Below, in pieces: positions 1-8,785 of a stretch of DNA of 64,000 nt (its first letter is position 1; the number at the start of each line of letters is the position of its first letter). A program made the position numbers and the translations under genes. The DNA lies in NCBI GenBank assembly GCA_018665815.1, contig JABJBP010000130.1, forward strand, positions 62,001 to 126,000, in the 5' to 3' direction. Under the pieces are notes generated by a model. That model searched no databases and had not been told where the DNA came from. It saw nothing but the letters and a program-made list of their open reading frames with translations. The stretch is from Rhodospirillaceae bacterium (GTDB lineage: Bacteria; Pseudomonadota; Alphaproteobacteria; Rhodospirillales; Casp-alpha2).

Positions 1-4
1 AATC

Positions 5-691
5 CTAGCGCAATTCGCCGGCGCGTGCTGCCTCTTGATTTTTTAAATCCGCCAGCACGGTTTCACCGGCTACCGCCAACTGACCGACACAGACCAATGG
101 TTCGACGCCATTAGGGAGATAGACATCGACCCGGCTGCCGAAGCGGATCATGCCAAACCGTTGCCCGGCCTTGTAGGCATCGCCGACTTTCGCCTGACAC
201 AAGATGCGCCGTGCGATAAGGCCGGCAATCTGTACAAACCCAATATCGGCGCCGTCGGCGGTCGTCACCTTGAGGCTTTGACGTTCGTTGTCGATGCTGG
301 CTTTATCAAGCGACGCGTTCAAAAACTTACCGGGCCGATAGGCTGCACCGGTTATGGTGCCGTCAACGGGGACCCGGTTCACATGCACGTTGAAGACGTT
401 CATGAAAACCGCGACGCGGGTGAGTGGTGCTGTGCCCATCTCTAGTTCTTCCGGCGGCGGTGCGTGTTCAATGGATCGCACGACGCCATCAGCCGGGCTG
501 ATGACCAGTCCGTCGCGCGTCGGTGTGATCCGCGGTGGGTCGCGGAAAAAATAAATGCACCACGCGGTCAAGACGAGGCCGATGAAACCAAGGGGCGCAA
601 TCCACCAGGTCATTGCCGCCGTTAATATGGCAAAAATCGCAATAAACGGCCGTCCGGCCGGATGGATGGGTACGAGAACCGTCTTCAACAT
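5..691 (-). CDS. psd: Phosphatidylserine decarboxylase proenzyme
   Basis: Makes phosphatidylethanolamine from phosphatidylserine at the inner membrane. The protein of about 228 residues has the length of the short Psd form common in alphaproteobacteria. Two hydrophobic segments fill roughly residues 15-50 and are followed by FFRDPPR, a family hallmark. The conserved [12 protein letters not shown] stretch is near residue 97. The Gly-Ser self-cleavage site that yields the pyruvoyl group lies in [11 protein letters not shown], with Ser at about 186. The ATG at 691 was preferred to a TTG one codon upstream. The stop is a few bases from the window edge, so the usual partner pssA may lie just outside, which cannot be seen here. 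Confidence 0.95.
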   Translation of the reverse strand: MLKTVLVPIHPAGRPFIAIFAILTAAMTWWIAPLGFIGLVLTAWCIYFFRDPPRITPTRDGLVISPADGVVRSIEHAPPPEELEMGTAPLTRVAVFMNVFNVHVNRVPVDGTITGAAYRPGKFLNASLDKASIDNERQSLKVTTADGADIGFVQIAGLIARRILCQAKVGDAYKAGQRFGMIRFGSRVDVYLPNGVEPLVCVGQLAVAGETVLADLKNQEAARAGELR

Positions 692-865
692 CAAAAGGTG
701 TTTCCGTAAGCAATTAGAGTTCGATGCGGATTGTCCCGGTTTTATCGCTCATATCAAGAAATTACCGAGGTCGCACACGAACGATCAAATCTCGTTGATA
801 GGATGTGAACCCATGTACATTCCTATTGCAGGCGCAATGTGGCGTGATAATTTAGCTTTGCTAAT

Positions 866-1366
866 ATGACGGACGCACAGCGGAACTCGAAATTCAAAAC
901 GATGTACTCTCCAGGACAACCTTTACCAGCTATGCTCGATCAATCGGCGGGGGACGACTTTGCGCCGATGGGATTGGATCAGGTTGCCAGCCTTGGCGGT
1001 AAGGATGCCGACGGGCCGTTAGAGTTCAGCTTCGAATATCAAGGTTACATTTTTGCGGTCCAGGCCGACGCCAGTGAACAACGGACAAACATCAAATTCC
1101 GCGCCAATTTGGGCAGTCTTCCCTATACGGCGGAAGACCCAGTCGCGCGGTCCAGTGCTTACGCGGTATTGCGAGCGGCCAGCCAGGTGCTTGGTGGGAA
1201 GGTCCGCCTGACCCCCCGCCAACGGGTCATTCTGCTTGACGATATAACCGTAGATGAACCGTTTACGCCGGTTGTTTTGCTTTCACTGTCAACACGGGTT
1301 CTGGTTCAAGCGAAACCGTATCTGGAATTGCTGGCGACATTTATCAGTCCGCCGGTACCAGCTTAA
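866..1366 (+). CDS. Hypothetical protein (166 aa)
   Basis: I do not recognise a named family. The protein is soluble, with no signal peptide or membrane segment. The middle part (about residues 50-125) alternates strand-like and helix-like stretches and contains a basic motif RLTPRQRVILLDD. It reads as a real gene because codon use resembles the neighbours, the gene fills the space between psd and the thioredoxin-fold gene, and no better frame overlaps it. The ribosome-binding site before the ATG is weak, so the start is uncertain. Confidence 0.6.
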   Translation: MTDAQRNSKFKTMYSPGQPLPAMLDQSAGDDFAPMGLDQVASLGGKDADGPLEFSFEYQGYIFAVQADASEQRTNIKFRANLGSLPYTAEDPVARSSAYAVLRAASQVLGGKVRLTPRQRVILLDDITVDEPFTPVVLLSLSTRVLVQAKPYLELLATFISPPVPA

Positions 1367-1424
1367 AATTTGGGGAATGGATGGGGCCGTCAGGGATGAC
1401 AGACATGACTAAGGAGAATACCGA

Positions 1425-2057
1425 ATGTCCGAAAATCCCATCCGCGTTACTGTGTTCCGTTGGGCTGGTGCCTGGGGGCCTTTCAAGGTCAATATCCCGT
1501 GCGGCGAATGCTCACTAACCAAAGACGTTATTCAAGACACCATTGAGACGGAATTGGCCGGCGTGCCGGTTGTCGTTGATATGCGCGATTGGTTGACGGA
1601 GTGGTGGAAGCCGCTGTTCAAGGGCGGATGGCATGCCCCGATTGTTCTGGTCGAGGGCAAGATTGTGTCCCAGGGCGCGGCGCTCAACCGGGGCGTCCTC
1701 GCCCAAGCGGTGATCGAGGCCCACGCCCGCCGAACACCGTCACCCGGCAACCACGTGTTCGGCAAAGCCACCTGTCCGCATTGCGTCCGCGCCAAAGGCT
1801 ATTTGGATGAAGCTGGGATCGATTACGCCTACCACGATGTGGTCAAGGAACCGCGCGCACTTTATGAAATGTTGGCCCGCGTCAAACCGATCGTCGGCCC
1901 GAAAACGCCGGTCACGGTGCCGCAAATTTGGATCGATGGCAAATACGTCGGCGGGGCTGATGACTTGCAGAAGATCACGCAGCTGGACGTTGAGCCGAAC
2001 ACCGACCGCGGGCAATGTTCGCTATCGCCCGGCAGCATGACGAAGACCGCTGCATAA
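1425..2057 (+). CDS. Tandem thioredoxin-fold protein with C-terminal glutaredoxin domain
   Basis: A 210-residue protein made of two thioredoxin-like halves. The N-terminal half has a CGEC pair (Cys26, Cys29) after a first strand and ends near residue 100. The C-terminal half, from about residue 108, is a glutaredoxin with CPHC (117-120) and the cis-Pro stretch TVPQIWIDGKYVGG that binds glutathione. Likely role: cytoplasmic thiol-disulfide exchange, with the two sites possibly relaying electrons; that relay is inference. AAGGAG lies about 8 bases before the ATG, which fixes the start. The tail after residue 195 is low complexity. There is no obvious partner reductase nearby. Confidence 0.8.
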   Translation: MSENPIRVTVFRWAGAWGPFKVNIPCGECSLTKDVIQDTIETELAGVPVVVDMRDWLTEWWKPLFKGGWHAPIVLVEGKIVSQGAALNRGVLAQAVIEAHARRTPSPGNHVFGKATCPHCVRAKGYLDEAGIDYAYHDVVKEPRALYEMLARVKPIVGPKTPVTVPQIWIDGKYVGGADDLQKITQLDVEPNTDRGQCSLSPGSMTKTAA

Positions 2058-2198
2058 ACCGTATTTTCACGTGATTCCCGCCTACCGGTATTGAAGTTCC
2101 ACCGTTGGATCATAACTTAGAGGCTATGATCCCGGCCTTGCCGCGGCCTGAAAATATGGCGGCAGGGATTAATTCAGTTCACAATCGGAGACGGTGAA

Positions 2199-2540
2199 AT
2201 GAAGTTCGGCGGATTCAATGACCTGTTCCCGAACATCACAATTCCTATGTCGACCATCACCTTGCTGGGCACAGCCGAGGTCTTGGGTTTTATCGGATAC
2301 CTGAGTGGCATGTTCGAAATGAACGAAGATGGGGATCGGGTGCTACGTGTCGGTTATTGGGACGTGGAGCGAGTCAGCTATACGGCAGCCATGTGGATTT
2401 GCTGGGGCCTCATCATTTTCATGGTGATGAGAACGAGAGATGACTCGAATTTGAAACTCGGTGTCTGTACCCTTGTCAGCATGCCCGTCGTGGTTTTCGT
2501 CATTCTGTTTTTCGACCTGATCCAACTCAGTCCGAAGTAA
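2199..2540 (+). CDS. Small membrane protein, unknown function
   Basis: This 113-residue protein has about three hydrophobic segments (roughly residues 18-38, 62-77 and 85-108). Between the first two sits a charged loop (MNEDGDRVLRVGYWD) that resembles a short extramembrane hairpin. A GGAG ribosome-binding site lies about 8 bases before the ATG. No named family is recognised. It is followed by a convergent LysM gene, so it is probably transcribed with the glutaredoxin gene or alone. Confidence 0.6.
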   Translation: MKFGGFNDLFPNITIPMSTITLLGTAEVLGFIGYLSGMFEMNEDGDRVLRVGYWDVERVSYTAAMWICWGLIIFMVMRTRDDSNLKLGVCTLVSMPVVVFVILFFDLIQLSPK

Positions 2541-2655
2541 TTTTTCCGCAGCGCGTGCCGCGCCCACAGGCGTGAAAGACGCCGGCCGAATTATCGTAGA
2601 ATCTTGGCGCGGTGAGCTCTAAACAGTACCGCAGTTGCACTATTCCCATGGTAGA

Positions 2656-3672
2656 TTAGTTGGTTGCCGGCACCGCCAGGACTTGGCCTGGGAAAATCAT
2701 ATCCGGGTCAATGATCTGTTCTTTGTTGGCCGAATAAATCGTGGTGTAGCGGAAGCCTGTCCCATAGGCGCGTCGGGCTAGCCGCCAGAGACTGTTGCCG
2801 GGTTGCACGATCACAAAGGGTTCGGGCGGCATGCTGTCGAGGGCTTCGGCGCGCGAGAACGGCAATTCGATGCGCGCCAGGACCTTGCCCGCAGCGTTCA
2901 CTTCATCGGCGCGCAGTTTATATAATCCGGGCGCCACCGGACTGTCGGGCTTGATCCGCCAGCCGCCGTTCTCATCAACTTCGACGCGGCTGATGGGCTT
3001 GTTATCCATGTATAGCTGGACATAGCGCCCCGGTTTTCCCCGTCCGCTGATATGCAGCCGGCCCGCATCATCATAATCGACCGTATCGACGGATAATTGC
3101 TTGGCGGCGCTTTCCGGTGTTGGTTTTTGCAGGACGGTAGATGGCCCATCACCTTGGCGGGGGAATTTTAGAGCCAGGGCTTGGCCCGGACGCTTGGTCG
3201 GTCGGCCGGCGATGTCTTTGTTCTTTTCCGGGACCACAACCACCACCACGTCATCTGACGGGACTGCCGGTTTGCCTTTGCTCCGCTGTTCAAGGGACAG
3301 TTGCCGGCTGCCCGGTTCCAGCGGCTTTTCAGGCGCGAACACCCATTCACCGCGCTCATCAGCATCGAGTTGTCCGACGAACTGACCGTTGTCGATGATT
3401 ACCACGGTGCTTTTCGGCGCGGCTTGGCCGGCGAACACGGCGTTGCCTTCGGGGGTTACACGGACCACATCGAAGCTTGGCTTGGGCTTCGCGGCAATGG
3501 GCTTGGCCGGTTTGGGCGCCGGTTCGGGCGCGGCGGGCTTTTGCTTTTGCGCGGCCTGTGCCACGTGCACCGGCGTGTCGACTTCGTCATTCCACAGATA
3601 GACGTTAACACCGATAGCGGTGGAGACGGCGGTGGCGCCAAGCAGCGCTAGTATGAGCGGGTTCGACCACAT
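2656..3672 (-). CDS. LysM-domain envelope protein
   Basis: A membrane-anchored cell-wall-associated protein. One N-terminal hydrophobic segment (about residues 5-26) is followed by a Lys/Pro/Ala-rich linker (about 40-65). Two beta-rich repeats with GEWVFAPEKPL and GGWRIKPDSPV resemble bacterial Ig-like modules. A C-terminal LysM domain occupies about residues 287-336 (FVIVQPGNSLWRLARRAYG through FPGQVLAVP). LysM binds N-acetylglucosamine-containing glycans such as peptidoglycan. The architecture is common in Rhodospirillales, where the specific role is unknown. It is divergent from the cytochrome b561 gene. Confidence 0.85.
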   Translation of the reverse strand: MWSNPLILALLGATAVSTAIGVNVYLWNDEVDTPVHVAQAAQKQKPAAPEPAPKPAKPIAAKPKPSFDVVRVTPEGNAVFAGQAAPKSTVVIIDNGQFVGQLDADERGEWVFAPEKPLEPGSRQLSLEQRSKGKPAVPSDDVVVVVVPEKNKDIAGRPTKRPGQALALKFPRQGDGPSTVLQKPTPESAAKQLSVDTVDYDDAGRLHISGRGKPGRYVQLYMDNKPISRVEVDENGGWRIKPDSPVAPGLYKLRADEVNAAGKVLARIELPFSRAEALDSMPPEPFVIVQPGNSLWRLARRAYGTGFRYTTIYSANKEQIIDPDMIFPGQVLAVPATN

Positions 3673-3792
3673 GATGACTATTCCATATTAGCACGGGCCA
3701 GCGGGCAAGTGATTTACATCGTGACCTGCGCAAAGATGATAAACTCTACTATAATTTGGACACGCGGAACCAGAGGACTGGAATACCCAAAG

Positions 3793-4536
3793 ATGGATAA
3801 CGAACTCAAGGCGCCCTTTGGCGAAACCGAGCCCTCTGATGACGGGCGCCGGACTTACGTTTGGGACCTGCCGGTGCGAGCTTTCCACTGGTCTTTGGTC
3901 ATCTTGGTCACCACGTCGCTCGTCACCGGTAAAACTGGTCATATGGATATCCATCAGTTATCGGGTTTCGGTGTCCTGACGCTGGTGATATTTCGCCTCA
4001 TCTGGGGAGTCGTTGGCGGGCGCCACGCGCGGTTCAATAGTTTCCTTCGTGGCCCCATGGCGGTCATCGACTATCTCAAGCGCCACATGCGGGGTGAAAT
4101 ACCGCAATTTCTCGGCCATAACCCGATGGGGGGCTGGTCAGTCGCGGTGATGATTGGGCTGTTGGCCCTGCAAACGGCCACCGGGTTGTTCGGCAATGAC
4201 GATATTCTGGTCGAGGGACCATTGATGCAATTCATCGAGAAGGAAACCAGTGATTATCTAACCTGGGTGCATTATCTGTCGAGTAACGCGCTCATGGCGG
4301 TGATCGCGTTACATCTTTCGGCCATCGCATTCTATCGGATGAAGGGCGAAAGCCTAGTGAAACCGATGATCACGGGGATTAAGGAAATCCACCAGGAAAT
4401 CCACGGCGACACAAAAGAAGAAACAGATAATGGCGGCAAGGTCGGTCCCGAAATCAATCCTCGGGGGAACGTCCTTGCCGCCTTGATAATCTTCGCGGTC
4501 GCTGCGGGTATAGTGACGTACGTCGTCAATTTGTAG
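3793..4536 (+). CDS. Cytochrome b561 family protein
   Basis: A di-heme b-type cytochrome of the inner membrane that probably passes electrons from quinol to a periplasmic acceptor. The protein has 247 residues from the ATG at 3793; a GTG 84 bases upstream would only add an unlikely leader. The first segment begins DLPVRAFHWSLV, whose His is the typical first heme ligand. Further His residues lie in MDIHQLSGF, WVHYLSSN and ALHLSAIAFY, giving four hydrophobic helices, plus a C-terminal anchor (about 223-245) after a hydrophilic stretch. It is convergent with a cytochrome c' gene 15 bases away, a natural redox partner. Confidence 0.9.
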   Translation: MDNELKAPFGETEPSDDGRRTYVWDLPVRAFHWSLVILVTTSLVTGKTGHMDIHQLSGFGVLTLVIFRLIWGVVGGRHARFNSFLRGPMAVIDYLKRHMRGEIPQFLGHNPMGGWSVAVMIGLLALQTATGLFGNDDILVEGPLMQFIEKETSDYLTWVHYLSSNALMAVIALHLSAIAFYRMKGESLVKPMITGIKEIHQEIHGDTKEETDNGGKVGPEINPRGNVLAALIIFAVAAGIVTYVVNL

Positions 4537-4551
4537 GTAACGACTGGGCTA

Positions 4552-5016
4552 TTACTTTTTCTTCGCGCGGAAAGGTTTGTGACACGCTCCACAGGCGTTC
4601 TTGCCTGTCATGCCAATCTGTTTCGCGGCACCTTCCATATCCCCGGCTTTCGCCATCTCTGCTAGTTTTGCTGTCTCAGCGATGAAGGCATCTGCGACTT
4701 TCTTAAAGTCGGCGGGCTTTTCCCAAATGGCATCTAGGGCGCGGGTCTTGCCATCTTTTTGCGATGACCCTTTAGGGAAGGCATGTAGTGAAACCCTGGC
4801 TAGTTCGTTCAGCGCGTGGGCATGTCCGGCGAAATCCTTCTTATCGCCACCCTGGCCCTTGAGGATGGTCTTCATGGCTCCCCAATGGCCGCCCACGGCC
4901 TTCATTACGGCCTGACGGTAAGCAATATCGCCTTTGCCGGCGAATGTCGGTGTGGCTATCGATGCCATTAACGCAACGGCAATCGCGGCGAATAAGGTTT
5001 TTTTCATTGAAGTCAT
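4552..5016 (-). CDS. Cytochrome c'
   Basis: Periplasmic four-helix-bundle heme protein of 154 residues, which in this family binds NO or CO and helps nitrosative-stress tolerance. A cleavable signal peptide ends near TPTFA. The heme attachment motif CGACH lies close to the C-terminus, as expected for this family and unlike class I cytochromes. The start at 5016 is set by GGGAGAG eight bases upstream; a longer frame begins at 5100 but has no site. It follows a broken small exported gene on the same strand and is convergent with cytochrome b561. Confidence 0.92.
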   Translation of the reverse strand: MTSMKKTLFAAIAVALMASIATPTFAGKGDIAYRQAVMKAVGGHWGAMKTILKGQGGDKKDFAGHAHALNELARVSLHAFPKGSSQKDGKTRALDAIWEKPADFKKVADAFIAETAKLAEMAKAGDMEGAAKQIGMTGKNACGACHKPFRAKKK

Positions 5017-5117
5017 GTTATCTCTCCCTATGTGGCACGCCGTCCTTACCCCACGGCGATCCTCGTTGAGTGGAAATTCGATGATCGGGATAGTCGCCAA
5101 TCGGTTATTTGCCCAGG

Positions 5118-5387
5118 TTATTTACCCAGTGCGGACCTGACTTGACCGAGTTCCAGAACGGCTGCGTTCATCTTCACGTATTCACCCTGAGCGGTGAACT
5201 TGTCGTGGGCCATTTCGCTTTGCTTGATCACTTGCATCAAGGCCGCTTTCTTTTCGGTGCTCAGCGTACTCTACATAAGTGCGTCGGCGGTTTTCTTGTA
5301 TCCGTGCTCACCTTGGCAGGCCAAGGCCGGTCCGCTGACGGCGGCAATCGATGCCGCCAGGGCGATGCTAAATGTTAATCTTTTCAT
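5118..5387 (-). pseudogene. Small exported protein interrupted by an in-frame TAG
   Basis: A perfect GGAGG (5396-5400) precedes an ATG at 5387. The frame encodes a signal peptide (MKRLTFSIALAASIAAV through PALA) and a mature start CQGEHGYKKTADALM, then TAG as codon 39 (5271-5273). The same frame continues without another stop for 50 codons (STLSTEKKAALMQVIK onward, ending LGQVRSALGK) to TAA at 5118. The intact product would be an 89-residue, helix-rich periplasmic protein upstream of cytochrome c'. The stop differs from CAG (Gln) by one C-to-T change. It may be a recent nonsense mutation, a sequence error or, less likely, readthrough. The family is not recognised. Confidence 0.7.
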
Positions 5388-5513
5388 TGCTCGAGCCTCC
5401 GTTTCCTGAAATGGTCCGACCATGCTAACCGAGCCTAGAACCCGAGAACAATAGGGTCATGGCCAGCTCACGAAAAATTCATTTCCCCTTATGTACAGCG
5501 AATATCTTAAACC

Positions 5514-6098
5514 ATGAATGATTTCAATTCTTTATGCGTGTTTTGCGGCTCCAAGGTCGGTGCCAACCCGGCCTTTGAGGCTGAGGCGCGTCGGCTGGGC
5601 ACGTTGATGGCCGAGCGGGGCATTCGGTTGGTTTACGGCGGCGGCCGGATCGGCCTGATGGGGGTGGTCGCCGATGCGGTTTATCAAGCCGGCGGTGAGG
5701 TGATCGGCGTAATCCCTGAGTTCCTCATGCACCTGGAGGTCGGCAACGAAAAGGTCGGTGAACTGATCGTCACCGACAGCATGCACACCCGGAAAGCCAA
5801 AATGTTCGAGCTTTCGGACGCCGCCATTGCGCTACCGGGCGGCATTGGCACGCTGGATGAAACGATTGAGGTGATGACGTGGAAGCAACTCCGCCAGCAC
5901 GGCAAGCCGATCATCTTGATCGACGTCGAGGGATACTGGAAACCGTTTTTGGATCTTCTTGACGCGGTTATAGATGGCGACTTCGCACATCCGAAAATCC
6001 GCGAGCTGATATCCACCGCGCCTGACGCTGATGGCGTGTTTGAAGCGCTGGCGAATGCACCCGAGCCCGATCAGGAAGTTTTGACCAGTCATTTTTGA
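5514..6098 (+). CDS. LOG family protein (nucleoside 5'-monophosphate phosphoribohydrolase)
   Basis: A Rossmann-fold hydrolase of the family that includes cytokinin-activating Lonely Guy enzymes. It cleaves the N-glycosidic bond of purine nucleoside monophosphates, releasing the free base and ribose 5-phosphate. The 194-residue length is typical. The N-terminus has LCVFCGSKVGANP and GLVYGGG-like sequence (LVYGGGRIGLMG). The signature PGGIGTLDE and the following MTWKQL are present, together with Arg in MHTRKAKM. In bacteria many members act on AMP or modified purines; the exact substrate cannot be read from the sequence. Confidence 0.93.
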   Translation: MNDFNSLCVFCGSKVGANPAFEAEARRLGTLMAERGIRLVYGGGRIGLMGVVADAVYQAGGEVIGVIPEFLMHLEVGNEKVGELIVTDSMHTRKAKMFELSDAAIALPGGIGTLDETIEVMTWKQLRQHGKPIILIDVEGYWKPFLDLLDAVIDGDFAHPKIRELISTAPDADGVFEALANAPEPDQEVLTSHF

Positions 6099-6137
6099 GG
6101 GCGGAAAGGCAAATGCCTGACCGGCAAGTCTGCACAA

Positions 6138-6881
6138 TTACCCGCCAAACACCTTGCTCAGAATTTCCGTGGTCCGTTTCGCCGGATTCTTGCGGATTTC
6201 CGCTTCTTCGGCGGCCAGGTAATGGAACAATCCCTTGAGCGCCAGATCGGTGGTGTGTTGTGACAGATTGGCTTTGACGTCGGGGACGAAGGGCAAGGCT
6301 TTGTATTGGCCCATGAGTTGATCGTAGGTCGAGATCGCGCCGACCTCGGCCAAGGAACTGTCGACCACGGGTTTCACCGTCGCCGCCAAATCATTTGTCG
6401 CGACTTTCTTGAAATATTGTGTAGCGGCATCATCGGGGCCCTTATAAATCGCCATGACGTCATCGAGGGTCATTGATGAAATCGCTTTCCAGATCAATTC
6501 CTTGGTTTTCGGCGCGGCCGCCTCGGCGGCTCGGTTGAGCCGCAGTTCGACATCATCGGCGAGCGCCGAAAGGCCGAATTTCTTCAGCAATCCTTAGACT
6601 TTCTGAAGTTGCGGCGGCAACGGAATATGAATGGCCGGATCGGCGTTAAAACCGTCATTGGCGCCGATAGACGAGACCACCCGTTCGGTGCCCACTTTGA
6701 GCGCTTCGCGCAGCCCCGCCGTGACGTCCGATTGGCTAAGCCCGCCGCCCGACGAGGTGCCGCCCGATTGGCCGGTCACCGAACCGATGGCGCCCTGCAG
6801 CTTATCGAACAGACTTTGCGCCGATGCATCCGACGCTAGTAACGCAAGCGCGACGCTAAGCGAAATGACCATGTGTCGCAT
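6138..6881 (-). pseudogene. DUF4197 protein gene interrupted by an in-frame TAA
   Basis: The frame from the ATG at 6881 encodes a signal peptide (ending ASDASAQS) and the start of a DUF4197 protein (LREALKVGTERVVSSIGANDGFNADP would be the conserved core). It stops at TAA (6594-6596) right after PPQLQKV. The same frame resumes at once with GLLKKFGLSALADDVELRLNR and runs to the normal C-terminus (NPAKRTTEILSKVFGG). Together the two parts give one full-length DUF4197 protein of about 247 codons. The stop differs from CAA (Gln) by one C-to-T change. A TTG codon at 6590 could in principle restart a 150-residue C-terminal product. The gene follows bioD on the same strand; the family function is unknown. 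Confidence 0.85.
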
Positions 6882-6935
6882 GGACGGATTCTCTTTAATC
6901 AAATACGGCGCGGCCCCCTGCCTTGCCGTTGTCAT

Positions 6936-7607
6936 TTAGGTTGCCAAATCAACCAACAATTCAGGTTGGTCCGGCGAATATTTGCCCCGAGGCAATGATC
7001 GCAGATCGATGTCGGGCAAAAATCGGCGAATGGTCTCGACGGTCTCTTCAAGCGGCACAGGGCTATCTTCGGACTCGCTGACAACAAGCGTCGCGATTTC
7101 CAGGCCGCGGGCCCGCATCGCTTCGACGGTGGTTAACGTATGGCTCAATGTCCCGAGATACGACCCCACAACAACGATGCACGGAATGTCGAGGGTCGTA
7201 ATCCAGTCGGCGACGGTGTGGGTTTTATCCATTGGGACCATGACGCCGCCGACACCCTCGATCAGGCCGACATCGCTGCCGTTTGCCATGGTGTCGCGGC
7301 AAAACTCAATCAATTCATCGAAGTCGACGGCGCGGTCTTCGCGGCTCGCGGCCATATCAGGTGACAGGGGCTCTTCAAACCGCCACGGCGACAAAGCTTT
7401 GACGTTCTCGAACTCCGGTTTTAGATCCAGCGCGCTCAGCAGCCGTCCGGTATCCGAATATTGAAGCGCATGCCAAGTAAAGCCGGTGATCACCGGCTTG
7501 ATCGCGTTGACGGTTTTGCCCGCCGCCGAAAGTTCCCGGATGAACCGGGCTGTCACCACGGTCTTGCCTACACCGGTGCCGGTGGCGGTGACAAAGAACT
7601 GTTTCAT
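6936..7607 (-). CDS. bioD: ATP-dependent dethiobiotin synthetase
   Basis: Closes the ureido ring of dethiobiotin from 7,8-diaminopelargonate, CO2 and ATP, the penultimate step of biotin synthesis. The 223-residue protein opens with MKQFFVTATGTGVGKT, the P-loop of BioD. It also shows the Lys of AIKPVITG, the Mg-binding EGVGGVMVPM and the later GSYLGTLSHTLTTVEA segment. It overlaps the end of bioF by 4 bases, so the two are translationally coupled. It is the last biotin gene of the operon. Confidence 0.96.
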   Translation of the reverse strand: MKQFFVTATGTGVGKTVVTARFIRELSAAGKTVNAIKPVITGFTWHALQYSDTGRLLSALDLKPEFENVKALSPWRFEEPLSPDMAASREDRAVDFDELIEFCRDTMANGSDVGLIEGVGGVMVPMDKTHTVADWITTLDIPCIVVVGSYLGTLSHTLTTVEAMRARGLEIATLVVSESEDSPVPLEETVETIRRFLPDIDLRSLPRGKYSPDQPELLVDLAT

Positions 7608-8785
7608 GACACGTCTTCCCCGATGATCTTTTCGCGGATGATTTTTGCAAGCCTGATAACGTCTGCTTCCTTATGACCTGCAGAAAACGTAATACGAAGC
7701 CGTGCTGTCCCTTCCGGTACTGTGGGCGGTCGGATGGGTACGATCAAGAAACTTTCGTCGGCCAACAACTTCGCTGCGGCCAGGGTTTTATCCGTATCGC
7801 CCAAAATCACCGGCACGATGGGGCTCTCGGCCGCCGGTAAATTGAGTTCGCGGGTGAATGTTCGGGCCAAGGTGAGGGGCCGCTCAGTGAATTCCCGGTC
7901 GCCTTCAATGAGACCAAGGGCGGCAATGGAGGCGGCAACGGCACCCGGTGGCAAACCTGTTGAGTAAATGAATGTCCGGCATCTGGTCCGGATGAGTTCG
8001 CACACGGCATGACTGGCACATAAATATCCGCCATATCCGCCAATAGCTTTCGATAGGGTGCCCATTTGCAGCGGTACGGCATGGCGTGCGCCATGGGCAA
8101 AGCTGGAACCTCGGCCGCCGCCGACCACGCCGATGCCGTGGGCATCATCCGTCATCAGCCAGGCGTCATGCGTCCCCGCCAGTTCAACCAAATTTCCGAT
8201 CGGTGCCAGATCGCCATCCATGGAAAATACCCCGTCAGTGGCGATCATGGCGTGTGGATGCTTGTGGCGTTCGGCTTCCAAAAGTGCGCGAAGATGATCC
8301 ATGTCGTTGTGGCGGAAAACATGGTGGGCGCCTTGGGTCAGCCGAGCGCCGTAAAATATGCATGCGTGGGAGAGTTCATCGAGAAATACAGCATCATCGG
8401 GCCCAATGAGCGCCGGAATAATGCCGCTGTTGGCTAGGAAGCCCGAGCCGAAGACGACGGCGTCCTCGCTGCCCTTGAGCCGGGCAAGTCGCATTTCCAA
8501 TTCTTGATACAAGGGGTGATTGCCGGTGACCAGCCGTGATGCGCCGGCGCCGGCGCCATATTTCTCCGTTGCCTCCATGCTGGCTTTCTTGATCAAAGGG
8601 TGTTGATTGAGGCCGAGATAATCGTTCGATGAAAAATTGATCATCCGGCGCCCGCCCTGCATGACTTCGACGGCGCCAAGCGGTTCGGTGACGGTGAGGC
8701 GTCGGCGCAGATTTTGCGCTTCCATGCCATCTAACTTGGCCAGGGCGAAGTTTTCCAGCGAAGAGGGCGTTTTACTCACGCCCAT
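7604..8785 (-). CDS. bioF: 8-amino-7-oxononanoate synthase
   Basis: PLP-dependent condensation of pimeloyl thioester with L-alanine, releasing CO2. The 393-residue protein carries NDYLGLNQHP near residue 54, the cofactor-binding DDAHG (Asp214, His216) and the Schiff-base lysine in GTLSKAIGG (Lys246). The GTG/ATG start region overlaps the bioA end by 10 bases, and its own stop overlaps the bioD start by 4 bases. It is part of bioB-bioA-bioF-bioD. Confidence 0.96.
   Translation of the reverse strand: MGVSKTPSSLENFALAKLDGMEAQNLRRRLTVTEPLGAVEVMQGGRRMINFSSNDYLGLNQHPLIKKASMEATEKYGAGAGASRLVTGNHPLYQELEMRLARLKGSEDAVVFGSGFLANSGIIPALIGPDDAVFLDELSHACIFYGARLTQGAHHVFRHNDMDHLRALLEAERHKHPHAMIATDGVFSMDGDLAPIGNLVELAGTHDAWLMTDDAHGIGVVGGGRGSSFAHGARHAVPLQMGTLSKAIGGYGGYLCASHAVCELIRTRCRTFIYSTGLPPGAVAASIAALGLIEGDREFTERPLTLARTFTRELNLPAAESPIVPVILGDTDKTLAAAKLLADESFLIVPIRPPTVPEGTARLRITFSAGHKEADVIRLAKIIREKIIGEDVS

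Noticed and set aside
5118-6881. Idea that TAA and TAG are generally recoded as Gln in this genome
   Set aside because: Many confident genes here (psd with TAG, xerD and phaC with TAA) end normally at these codons, and release at them is needed for the operon overlaps.
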